Below are positions 1-16,327 of a DNA stretch of 25,410 nucleotides, in pieces. How positions within the stretch are numbered: the first letter of the stretch is position 1; each line of letters starts with the position of its first letter. A program made the position numbers and the translations under genes. The stretch comes from Acanthamoeba sp. SK_2022b (Eukaryota; Discosea; Longamoebia; Acanthamoebidae). Location: NCBI GenBank assembly GCA_027943245.1, contig JANDJZ010000593.1:1-25410 (forward strand). The letters are read 5' to 3'. Under the pieces are notes generated by a model. The model made no database searches, was not told the origin of the DNA, and was given only the letters and a program-made list of their open reading frames with translations.

Positions 1-69
1 ATTTTTGTATTATTATTATTATTATTATTATTATAATAATAAATAATAAATAATAATAATAAAATACAG

Positions 70-5895
<5,826 letters not shown>

Positions 5896-6054
5896 GTAGC
5901 CTCGCGAGGCAATAATTGTTGGCTGTTTGTTTAAAATGGTTTTTAATTTCGTGAAACGGTGGTGGTTGCATGTACAAAAAAGGAGCGAACAGGACAGCGC
6001 TAAAAGCAAGAAAAGAAAAAAGAAAAGGGGAGGGAAAAGCGACACTCTGCTCGC

Positions 6055-9000
6055 TCAGTCGCAGACGATCGGGGAGGGTTTGTCGAGCGTGTGGTGACCG
6101 CAGCCGTTGCGGAGGAGCGGGCAGAGGAGGTGGGCCAGGAAGTGGCAGTCGGGGAACGCCATCTCCGAGTCGCAACGCACGTCCTGCACCACGCCGCCGG
6201 GCTGGTCGATCGCCGAGATCAAGTCCGACGTCGTCCTGTGGACCAGACATGTGTTGTGTGTGAGCTGAGTTTGGGGGGGGGTGAGTGGCATAGCAGGCAC
6301 GAAAGCATGTACCGAATGGTGGCCGTCCACTGCTGGATGGCATCGAAGCTGACTCCGAATTTCCTGCGCGCCACCCACAAGTTAAGAGAAAGAGCGAAGA
6401 ACGAAGAGCGAAGAGAGAAGGCGATAGAGGAGGCGGTATACCGCCGGGAGTAGACGATGCCGGGGGCGTTGTAGGTGATGGCGGGGAGGCCCTCCTTGGC
6501 GCCCACCACCTGCGCCACCGAACCGCCGAGCGAGTGGCCCGTCATTATCACCTCCCGCCGCGGCTTGATCTGTTTCATCACATCCCAGCCCACCAGTTTT
6601 CGTCAGGTCTTGCTCTTTATTGATTTAATATTAATTCGAAAATAAACATTGGAATTTTTAGAAAAATAGATAAATAATAAAAATAACATGCATACCAGGC
6701 GGGTGTAGGCCAGCACGGAGCTGAAGTAGGAGAAGTTGTCGTCCGTGGGCACGAACAGGCGCTCCAGGTAGGACATGACCTGGCGCGTAACAACAAAAGT
6801 GAAGGTGATGATGATGATGATCAGCCACGCGACTGCTTGCCTGCTTGCCTGCCTTGTTGGCACGGGAGCAGGTGGTGCGCACCTGGACGAGGACGGCGGT
6901 GGACGAGTCGGGCCAGGTGAAGACGAACGGGAACACCATCGAGACGAGCTCCAGCTGGAGGGCCTCCGACCACAGGTCCAGGTCCTCCAGCCCGTCCACG
7001 ATCGACGCCGTGCCCCGCACGCTCTGCATTCCACACAACCCACACATACAATGCATTCTTTGCATTACTTCATGTCGTGTTGCGTGTCGTGAAACGCGTA
7101 CGACGATGGAGAGGTTGCGGGAGGGGGAGTAGAAGTCGAAGAAGTTGACGGGCGACTGCTGGTAGTGGAGGAGCTGCCAATCGGATCCCGCGAACCAATG
7201 GTCGGCGTACCGCCAGTACTCGGTCGAATTGATCTCGAAATACGCCAGCCTGCGCGCGCGCGTGCGTGAGCCACACGCGCGTGTCATGGCGCGCGCACAC
7301 ACACATTAATATTAACAAAACACGCCGCGCCTTACCAGGAGAGGAGGCCAAAGTCGACGATGTCGAGGTCGCCCCACTGAGCCCTGCAGAGCTGGTACTC
7401 CATGGGCGCCTGCGTCGCTCCGGCGCGCTTGCCGGCGGTCGTCATCGTGCGGCGACCGCTCGCCGGCGCCAACGGCCCTGGTGGAGGGAGTGACGAAGAT
7501 GACGACGTCGTATAGCGAGACGACAGCGGGGAGGTTGACGAAGATGACGACGACGACAACGAAGTTGACGACGAAGACGACGGCGGCGAGGGGGGAGGGG
7601 GGAGGACCGCGGCCGGGGGGAGGCCGGGGCTGTCGGGGCCGATGTGGGCCTGCTGGTTCTGGCTGGTGAGGGTGCCCAGCAGGAACCCGAACCCGAGCAG
7701 CGTGAGGCCCAGCAGCAGCACGTATCTGTTGATCGCGTGTCGTGTGTCGTGTGTCGTGTGTCGTGTGTCGTGTGTCGTGTGTCGTGTGTCGTGTGTAAAA
7801 AGAACGAAAGAGAAAGAGAGAAAGAGAAAGAAAAGAGGGGGGGGGGCGGGAAAGTACACGACGAGCGGCCAGATGGAGGCCTTGCCCTTCCAGATGTGCT
7901 TGAACGCAATGCCCACGGCGGGGAAGGAGACCAGGAAGAAGAGGCACGTCGACACGCCCGCACGCGCTGCCGGCATTCCAACGAACACACACACGGCGCT
8001 CGTTGAACGAGACCACCAACCACCACCACCACCACCACCACCACCACCACGCTTGAGAGGAGCGTGCGTGTACCGGAAATGAGGCAGAACATGGTGACGA
8101 TGACAAAGACCGACAGGGGCAGGAGGAGCCACGTCGCGGACCACAGGGCCCGCTTCGTTGACCTGCAACCAGATTGCGGCGACCGATTGGCAAATCGCAA
8201 ACAAACGCAAACTGCAAACTGCAAACGCAAACTGCAAACGCAAACTGCAAACTGCAAACTGCAAACGCAAATCGCAAATCGCAAATCGCAAATCGCAAAT
8301 CGCAAACGCAAAACTCAAACGCAGGGCAAGGTACCGGAAGCAGGAGCTGAAGCAGCCGGACTGCTTGCGCGGGTGGACGAAGCCCAAGTTGATGGCCACC
8401 TCCTCCTCGATCGCCTCTTCCTCCTCGACCTCGATCCGGTGTCCCTTCACCTAGATCACCATTCGCGCGCGCGCGTGTGTCAGGAATGTGCATTCCAGAG
8501 TGATGACGGGGCAAACAATGAAGCGAGAGCTACCTGGAATTTCCACACGGCCATGTGGAAGGAGAGCGGGGTGGCGAGGGCGAGCAGGACCAGGCCCGTG
8601 CGTATGAGCAGGGCGCGGCCCCAGTGCACGTCCCCGCGCTGCTCCGGCTCGCCGCCGCCGGTGGGCATGCTATGGGGCGCCTCGGCCCACTGCACGCGAA
8701 TCCACCGGTAGTACTCGCAGTGCTTCGAGAGCGCCTGTGTCGCACACACACGCAGAGCGTTGCTGACGTCAGCAGCGCGGTCGTGTCATGATGACGTCAG
8801 CAGCAGAGGCGAGGGCGAAACCTTAAGGTAGCCGGTGACGAGGTAGAGGACGGCGAGGCCCAGGCACACGAGGAAGGAGATGCACAGGAACCAGGCGGGC
8901 AGGAGCGACACGTCGCCGGCCACGACTGCGATCGGGATGGCGGCGACAATCGACGGCACGATGATGACGCCGCGCACCAGAGCGTGTCGCCGCGTGTCGA

Positions 9001-9768
9001 CTTCGCGCGCGGGCAGCAGGAGCAACGCCTCGGCGCTGTACCATCGCGACAGCAGCTGCAGGTTGTCGTGCCCAAGCATTAATAATAATTAATTTAATTT
9101 AATTTAAAATTAAAATTGAATTTATAACGGTACCCGCTGCGGGAGGCTGGTGAAGAGGACTCGGTCGGCGAACTTGCGGTACTGGGCCCTTCGAGGCACC
9201 GAATCCGCCACCAGGGTGAAGATGTCGTAGATGAGAATCTGCTCTCACGTCACACCACGTATGCACGACGTGCACACCCATATATGAGTGCATAGCTCGC
9301 TCGCTCGTCGTTGTGGCAATGGGGAGGGGCCAGGAAACGAATGACGCGCACCGGGAAAGCGGTGACTGCATACAACCCGAAGATGACCAGCGCCACTGCG
9401 ACGAGAGAGAAAGTAGCAGTTGGCATTTATTTATTTATTTATTTAAATATAAAGATAAAGATAAATATTTATATAAAATGAGTGTTGATGTTGTGGGATG
9501 GCTGGTGCGGAACGTACTGACGGCGATGGGATAGACGGTGGAGCTGAAGTTGCGCGTGGTGGCGCAGGTGAAGATGATCTGGGACAGAAAGTTGATGCTG
9601 AAGGAGATGGTGGTGACGAACACCACCAGGAACACGTACATGCAGTAGAAGTACGTGATCACCGACACCACGCCCCACACCGATTCCTTGAATCTGCTCT
9701 CCCCAACGGTTCATCAGCGCACACACGCACACGCACACACTGTCGCACACGCGCGCGCGCACACACTG

Positions 9769-9849
<81 letters not shown>

Positions 9850-10293
9850 CACACATGCACACATGCAGACTGTCGCACACGCAAGAGGTACCGATGGATT
9901 TTGGGGTGGGCTTTGAGGCTCCTGCGGTGGCCTGCGGGCAGCACGGCGGGGGCAAAGGCGCTGCCGTGGGCGTCGTCGTCGTAGGGACGGCGGTGCGTAG
10001 CATCGTGCTGCGGGTGTGGCGAACCGAACGACTCGGTCTCGGAGAAGTCACCATCCGAAGCCAGCGTGCTGTTGAGCAGCAGCCGTTGGTCCTCTTCCCC
10101 CTGAGCACGCGCGGTTATCATAATTAGACAGTTAATATTTAAAAACAAATAAATACAAACAGAGATAAAATTATTTTTGTTTGTATTTTGTGTGGAGGCT
10201 ACCCATTCCAGATTATTTAAGTTCTCCGTGAAGGGCGGTCGTCGTACGAACCTCACTCAAGTCTGGCCGGACCACCGAGTGCGCCCGCAACAT
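6055..10293 (-). CDS. Polytopic membrane protein with C-terminal class 3 lipase domain
   Basis: Probable membrane-bound acylglycerol lipase. Exons, 5' to 3': 10293-10252, 10100-9892, 9693-9518, 9395-9352, 9238-9134, 9055-8822, 8734-8534, 8450-8335, 8162-8074, 7966-7858, 7725-7336, 7249-7102, 7023-6883, 6779-6696, 6569-6442, 6363-6313, 6235-6055; 815 residues. The N-terminus is acidic and polar. Residues about 85-460 hold roughly eight hydrophobic helices (e.g. YMYVFLVVF-type, GLVLLALATPL, YVLLLGLTLLGFGFLLG). A Pro/Ser-rich linker (about 470-530) follows, then an alpha/beta-hydrolase domain: VRGTASIVDG (about 623) and the nucleophile elbow TGHSLGGS with Ser about 709. TSDLIS (Asp) and FPDCHFLAH (His) are candidates for the rest of the triad. 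Helices plus Lipase_3 resemble diacylglycerol lipases in architecture, but there are more helices here. Weak points: the first exon (see alternative 10430-10517) and the acceptor at 6570, where an in-frame TGA lies just upstream. Confidence 0.83.
7735..7796 (-). repeat. Heptanucleotide GTGTCGT/ACGACAC array in intron
   Basis: About eight copies of a 7-base unit in the lipase-gene intron 7726-7857, starting about ten bases upstream of the 3' splice site. An A/G-rich stretch and a G run (7797-7850) fill the rest of the intron. Confidence 0.9.
8019..8050. repeat. (CCA)n trinucleotide tract in intron
   Basis: About ten CCA units in the lipase-gene intron 7967-8073; on the sense strand it reads TGG. 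Confidence 0.85.
8188..8326 (-). repeat. Mixed 6/7-mer array (TTTGCG / TTTGCAG / GATTTGC) in intron
   Basis: The lipase-gene intron 8163-8334 is almost wholly built of interleaved units that read TTTGCG, TTTGCAG and TTTGCGA on the sense strand. Six TTTGCAG copies match a strong 3' splice site; the acceptor supported by reading phase is a further TTGCAG at 8163-8168. Confidence 0.85.
9772..9847. repeat. (CA)38 microsatellite in intron
   Basis: Perfect CA tract (TG on the sense strand) in the lipase-gene intron 9694-9891, flanked by degenerate CA/CG runs from 9719 and ACATGC units to 9868. Confidence 0.95.
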
Positions 10294-10429
10294 GACACAA
10301 ACAAAGGACGTCCCTTCCGTGCCACGTACAAGTTCGCCACAAAGAAAAAGAGCATGAAAAGTGACGAGAAGCAATTTCTCAGATTTTCCTTTGTATTTCT
10401 CTCGTGCCCATTGGTGGACTGAAGGGCGA

Positions 10430-10517
10430 CCGGTAGGCTCTTGGCGACGTTGTAGGAGGTAGGAGGGTTATTCTTTAGCCTATGCATGTTCATGGGCATC
10501 CCCTGCGCACAACACAT
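10430..10517 (-). other. Possible alternative first exon of the lipase gene
   Basis: Reading leftward from an ATG at 10517, an open frame begins MCCAQGMPMNMHRL and reaches NVAKSLP, where a GTCGCC donor at 10429 would splice in phase 0 to the same second exon (10100) as the chosen first exon. The resulting intron would span the other candidate start at 10293. A GCGCAG just before the GGGATGCCC codons could equally be an acceptor of an unseen upstream exon. Which start is used cannot be decided from sequence. Confidence 0.3.
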
Positions 10518-10853
10518 CAAACCGTGCCACCGCTACACACGTCGCGCCTGTGTACAACATGGATCAGTGGGGAATGACGGGCGTTGCCCTCAGGGTCGGT
10601 CGAAGGGGTGGTCTACGGGGCGCGCGACTCCTTAGGTCTTTGTCACCCATTGGCTAAAGTCTACATTGTGCGTACACCGGTACTTTCACAACTTCAACCT
10701 TTCAACCTGATGGGTGGTGAGGTGACGTGCTTTTATCTCCATCTATGATGGTTGGGAAGACCTAGGCTGCCTTCTCTTCTTTATTTCGATGAAGGAGGGT
10801 AGTGTCTGATGATGGCGGGTGGAGCAAGTGGGCGAGCGGACACAGCTTCCTAC

Positions 10854-10859
10854 TATAAA
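10854..10859 (+). promoter_or_regulatory. TATA box of the F-box/ankyrin gene
   Basis: TATAAA lies in CTACTATAAAGGG, 121-126 bases upstream of the ATG at 10980, which leaves a 5' leader of about 90 bases if transcription starts about 30 bases downstream. It is the only clear TATA box in front of any gene of the window. Confidence 0.6.
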
Positions 10860-10979
10860 GGGAAAGTTATGTGCGGCCGCCTCCTTCACTTCACAGCATT
10901 TTTTTGTTCGAGGAAAGCTTTGAAACTGACTGGCCAAAAGACCATCACTTCCCGCGGCAGCACGAGGCAGAAGAACAGC

Positions 10980-12212
10980 ATGGCGTCCTCGCTTTTATTG
11001 GCCCTGCCGACAGAGGTGCAGACGCACATCTACTCCTTTTTAGGCTCGCTTCCGCGCCTCCTTTCCCTCGGCAGCGTGTGCAAAGGTTCTTCTTGCCCAC
11101 AAACTGCGGTGAGACCACCTCTTTCCATGTTGGCAATTAATCACTCCATGCCTGGCGTATGCCGCAGCTCTGAACCAGTTGGTCACCGAGGAGCTGCCGT
11201 GGTTGTTAAACGAGCTAAGTTTCCAACGGTTCGTCCTCCTCGCTATTTTTCTACTTTTTTCTGTTTGGTTTAGATAACCACCCACGCGTGCTGCAGATGT
11301 GTAAACCGCGTGGACGATGCGCTGATGGAGCGGATGCTGCGGCTTCATGGCACAACGCCCTTCCGCCCGCGCATACTCGACCTCTCTGGTAAGGAGGACT
11401 CCACCAGGCGATCACGCCCAGCCGTGAGTAGAGAAGCTCACAGCGAACACGCATTCCGCACCGAAACAGGTTGTCGTGGTATCAGCTTGGCGATGCTCAT
11501 CAGGCTCACGGCCAACGGCGACAGCCTCCACACGCTCAAGCTTGCCGGCTGCTACCACCTGTTCGACTACCAGCTTGTCGAAGACAGCGACGATGAGGAC
11601 GGTGACGACGACGACGGCAGCGATTACATGCTGCAGCAACATCTGTCGAGGGTGAGGGAGCTCGCGTCGCGCTTCCACACACTCACCACGCTGGACATCT
11701 CCGGTACGACTGCCAGCGATCGCGCTCTCAGGTTCTTCAGGCCGTGATGGCAAAGACGTGATGTGGTTATAAACTCCCCGATGATATGCCAGGATGCGGC
11801 AGTGTCGTGGGCGTATCCTGCTGCCTGCCGGACGTGTTGGCTGCGTGTCCCAACGTGGTCGACCTCAACATCTCCGGCTGGACCCTCGCCACGGTGAGTC
11901 TCCGCGTTCTCTCTCTCTCTCTCTCTCTTGCCTTTCTATGGCTGGGCTGAGCGTTCAAACGCGGTTGCTGTTACACGTGCCAATTGGTCACACCAGCCCG
12001 TGAGCTTGCTGTTGGGCAATTGCGGCAAGCTGCAGCGATTGAACCTGGCCAACATCCGGCCCGCCGCACTCTGCCTGTCCGAGCTCAAACTACTGGCCAA
12101 TGCCTGTCCCCGCATTCGCTTCCTCGACCTCAGCGGCACCCAAGCGCCTCCGGTTCAGTCGGTAGGTCGACCTGCTGCTGTTGTATGACAATTGGCTGGC
12201 GTTGGAATGACT

Positions 12213-12293
<81 letters not shown>

Positions 12294-13465
12294 GTGTGCG
12301 TGTCACCCCAGTTCGGGCGCTACTTCACGTTCTTGGAGCAGGTAACGCTGGTTCGTGTGGGCGATATGAAGAAACACGACCAGTGGCCAGCGGTGGACCA
12401 ACCTAAACTGGCAGTTGTCCCCGATCTCGAGAGATCTGCGGCGGCTCGCGCGCCGAATGCCCCCGCGATACGCGTGGCGCAGCACACGTTCGACGTGTCG
12501 ACGCTCGACGCGCTCAAGGCCTCGCTCAGCGAGGCCAGAGACAGCGGTGTCGACATCAACGGTCTACTGCAGATCAAGAAACGCACAATGGAACTCGCCT
12601 ACCAAACACTGAGGAAATCAAGGAGCACCGCCATCGGCACCCTGCTCATGCACGTACGTATATCGCCGCATACTCCCCCTAAATACTCTGTATATCTCTA
12701 TGTATATGCACATGCTTGTTGCATATACGTATGTCGACATTTATGTTTGTGCACAGGTGATCTACAAGGCCGATCCGGAGATGGTGGAGGCAGTTCTTCA
12801 ACACGGTGCCGATCCCAACCTCGCCAATGGCACGAATGGCGAGTCGCCGTTGTACATTGCCGTACGTGCTGCTCTACAACACTCGTTTGTCACCGCAGTG
12901 CAGTGTGAGTTCATGCCAGCGAGCAATAACGAACGAACAAACGACAGGTCGAAGCGTTCAGGCTCGTGAACGAGATGATTCTGGACATCCACCACAACCC
13001 AAGAGACCATTACTCCGAATTGAGCAAGGATTTGCCAATGCTCCACGGCCTACGCGATAGAATGCGAGACATCATTGACCTGTTGCTGGATCACAGTACT
13101 CGCCCCCCCCCCCTCAACCCACTTTGAGAACGACCGCGGGCACCGCTCACCTGGAAATCAACAGGGGCGTGGGCCGGTGCCCCCGACGAGCCGAATAGTA
13201 GCACCGTCGAGGCGGTCCTCTCCGACGACCCCGACCTCGTCAAGGCGCTGGTGACCAGAGGTAGTCGGTGGTGTCACCGGTCCATTCATGCAAGAACGTT
13301 CCGATTCTCGCTCCCACTGCGCACGTGCCAATGTCTGTTAAACCTATATATATACGCACAGGCGGCCTGGGAGCCAAGGTCATGAGGGGGGGAGGTCGCC
13401 AGGGCAGCTCGCTCCTCCATCGGGCCATGCTTGACAAGCAGCCCAGGAATTGGTAAGCACGTACA

Positions 13466-13534
<69 letters not shown>

Positions 13535-15069
13535 AACTTCTCTGTGTGGACAGGTTTCGGTTCTGTCAAGAGCTGTGCAAGGGATCGGGCCACGTGTTTG
13601 GCAATCCGCCGGCGGTGGAACGCTTTGGTTCGGTTTCGCTGAGACACTGTGGGTCTGGTCGTGCGCGCCGGCGTTGCAAGCTGACGCGCTCCGGGGGCGT
13701 GTCTGGCAGGCTCGCTGGAGGTGGCCCACTATCTCGTCGAGACGCTCGGCGTCGACCCGTTCCTGCTCGAGGACCCGGCCAGGGCCAAGCAGGAAGCCAT
13801 TGGGGGCGACCGCTGGTACGCCCGCCACGGCAGGCTACAGCGATTCGCCTACACTCCCTGGGAGAGGTCACTGATGGTACAGCCCCCCAATAAGCAATCG
13901 CCCACGTATGTCGTAAGTGGAAAGCACATTCGTGATGCACTCACACGCGCACACACGCATACGCCTTGTAGTATGGAGATGGGCAGCTGGTAAGGGCTAT
14001 CGTGCGTCGCTACAACCCCGACCTGTCGGCGCACGACCTGGTGCTGATGGTAGGGGAGACGGCCAGGCTAATTCATCATACTCCTTATTTACTTATTATT
14101 TATAATTTTATTTTTTATTTTTTTATTATTTATTCATTCTTTACAATAGTAAGGTGACATAAGTGTTGTCCTGTATCATTATGGTGTGTGTGTGTGTGCA
14201 GTGGGACGGGAAGGAGGTCAAGGTCACCCCGCTTCGGCTGGCCGTTGCCTTCCGCAACGAGGAGGTGGTGTGCGCCCTGCTGGAGTTTGGCGCGGCGAAC
14301 AAGGCGACCGCCCATCTGAAGCGCGAGTTCAGGTGGCACTGCGACAACTTCTCCGACGTGGCCCATCGGCTGACCCGAGCCGACAACCTCCACAGCCAGG
14401 AGATGTATCCTCACGTCGCCGTCGTCAGGTTCATCTCCATATCACTCTCTCTCTCTCTCTCTCTCGAACGTGCGCTCATCAGCTCATGATATGCGGGGCG
14501 GGGGCAGACACTTGTGGCCATTACGAAAGGAGCGCGTGGTAGATGTCTACAAGGTGGACCGGGACACCAAGGACACCTACCTCCACGACCACATCGCCGA
14601 CATCAACATCAACGTGCTCGCTCTTGTCCTCGTACATTGGCCCTCCTCCACGTGTGGCCTGTGCGCGTCCACTGCTCACGCGCGATGCCGTGGTGGCAGG
14701 AGAACGGAGTGGACCCGAACCTAAAGAACGCCAACGGGGACACGGCGGGCCACATCGTCATGCGCAAGGGCGTGCGCCGGCACTGGCGTCGCGCCGGAGC
14801 GTGGCTCGTCGCCGAGGGGCTCACCCCCTATGTACAACCAACCCACCCGACCAAGCAACCAATGAGCACATGTTGCTGTAGCGTGACATCTGTAGCTAAT
14901 TTGTGATTGGTTTGGCAACTGGGGATGTAGGACAGGGAGAAGCTGCGCATGCTGTACATCTACCACGCAGACCTGGACATCGCCAACGACGCCAAAGGTT
15001 CACCCGCTCTGCGTGCAGTGTATGTGTCGTGCATAGAAGTAAAGACAAGGCGCTGACGTTCTGCTTGCT

Positions 15070-15146
<77 letters not shown>

Positions 15147-16237
15147 GGCGACGCTGCTCCACATGGCGGTGAACAACAACGATCCCGACACGGTCAAGCT
15201 GCTGCTCGACACCTGCCACGTGGCCCCCGACCCGGCGCGGACGCCAATCAGCGCGCGTCGGCGGCCATGGCGCGCTTCCTGGTCAAGCGGCTGGCCGAGC
15301 AGGCCAAGGAGGAGGCCGAGTGGAGCGCGCGGCGGGCCGAGGGCAAGCGCGGCAAGCGCAAGCGGCCCAGCTACGACGACGACGCACGCGTAGACGAAGG
15401 GCTCGTGGTGCCCTTTGGCCAATTTGTGCGCCACACGCCACAGAGGGACATGCTGCTGATCACCGCCGCCTCCACGGACGCGTCGTTGGCCACCACCGAC
15501 CGTAGAGCGAAGAAACGAAAGAACGAAAGTGACGATGCGGAGAGGACAAAAGAACGAAAGCGACGGCGCGCGAAGCCACAGAAACGAAAGGAGAAGACGA
15601 AGAGGGAGGAGGAGGAGGAGGAAGAGAATGAAAACGAAGAGGAGGATGGGCAAGTGAACGAGCGTGCGGAGAAGCAGCTGACCGCACATGCGACGATGCT
15701 CCACGCCGTAGCGCTCATCTATGGACGCTGCGACGAATCAGAAAGGCAGCACAACGAGTGCCTGACCATGGTCGAAGCGCTCCTGGGTACATGCCGCAGT
15801 TGGTTGTTTTTAAAGTGTAATTGTTTTTTAACTATTTTTGATGATGATGATGTGCTTGCTCGCTGATGGCATCAGGTGAGAACTTGAACTGCGCGGTGCC
15901 CATCAAGGCTCAGACCAAGGCGAAGGAGTCATCAACAACGAAACAGGAGGAGGAGGAGACAACGAGCAGGAGGGGCGCCGATCCGAACCTGGCCGACGCC
16001 CGCGGCAACACGGCCCTCCACGCATTCGCGGCGATGGGTCTGCGGCAGGTGGTGGTGGCGCTCATGCTGAGCGGGGCCGACGTGACGGCACGCAACGACG
16101 AGGGCAGGCTTGCCCTCTCCCTCCTGCCCGAGCACGAGCTGGCGATGCTCGAGAAGAACGCCGCCTTGATGCAGAGAAGTAGCGCCGCGAGGCAGCTCCT
16201 CCAGTCGCTCCTCGCCCAATTCCACGAGCTTGTGTAG
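10980..16237 (+). CDS. F-box / leucine-rich repeat / ankyrin repeat protein (one frameshift)
   Basis: Probable substrate-recognition subunit of an SCF ubiquitin ligase. Exons: 10980-11085, 11168-11228, 11297-11388, 11470-11703, 11793-11893, 11997-12161, 12312-12653, 12757-12861, 12948-13095, 13165-13260, 13362-13452, 13554-13627, 13710-13876, 13972-14049, 14202-14428, 14508-14631, 14700-14831, 14931-14997, 15146-15786, 15876-16237; about 1137 residues. F-box at about 6-50 (LPTEVQTHIYSFLGSLPRLL, then VCKALNQL). LRRs at about 60-250 (ILDLSGCRGI, TLDISGCGS, LNISGW, FLDLSGT). Ankyrin repeats at about 370-1110 (GADPNLANG, GVDPNLKNANGDT, GATLLHMAVNNND, GADPNLADARGNTALHAFA). Exon 19 also carries a Lys/Arg stretch followed by a Glu-rich run inside the ankyrin region. 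Between 15163 and 15267 the frame must shift by -1, best at 15234, to keep the repeat; both flanking frames are open, so a missing G in the sequence is likelier than a dead gene. Confidence 0.85.
12217..12292 (+). repeat. (GT)38 microsatellite in intron
   Basis: Perfect GT tract in the F-box gene intron 12162-12311, ending 19 bases before the acceptor. Its length equals that of the CA tract at 9772-9847. Confidence 0.95.
13467..13530 (+). repeat. (CA)32 microsatellite in intron
   Basis: Perfect CA tract in the F-box gene intron 13453-13553, starting 14 bases after the donor. Confidence 0.95.
15075..15144 (+). repeat. (CA)35 microsatellite forming the splice acceptor
   Basis: The tract runs directly into the exon: its last CA plus G15145 is the CAG acceptor of exon 19 of the F-box gene, leaving no separate pyrimidine tract. 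Confidence 0.93.
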
Positions 16238-16327
16238 CAATTGTTTTGATCTTATTTATATAAAATTTCATATTGTTTTTTTTCACAATTTACGTTACAA
16301 GGAGATGGTGTAGATGTTGGGTTGGGG
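16238..16327. other. Convergent 3' spacer
   Basis: Only 90 AT-rich bases separate the stop codons of two genes reading toward each other, so their 3' untranslated regions probably overlap. No canonical AATAAA hexamer was seen in either direction. Confidence 0.5.

Larger units (their letters stand above)
10294..10979. promoter_or_regulatory. Divergent intergenic region, lipase / F-box-ankyrin genes
   Basis: This stretch separates two genes transcribed away from each other and should hold both promoters. It contains the possible alternative lipase exon (10430-10517) and, for the F-box gene, a TATA box at 10854-10859. On the minus strand GATAAAAG (10730-10737) is TATA-like but weak. ATTGG (10649-10653) reads CCAAT on the minus strand. 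Nothing else recognisable was seen. Confidence 0.45.

Noticed and set aside
8188..8326. CRISPR-like or coding repeat array with no stop codons
   Set aside because: Units of 6-7 bases without spacers; an intron with matching phase at both ends explains the place, and the encoded residues match no family.
10257..10514. Open frame with a hydrophobic segment (LFMLFFFVANLYVA) read as a longer lipase N-terminus
   Set aside because: It reaches a stop without a donor that would join exon 2 in phase after the hydrophobic part; only the first 29 codons can splice in phase.
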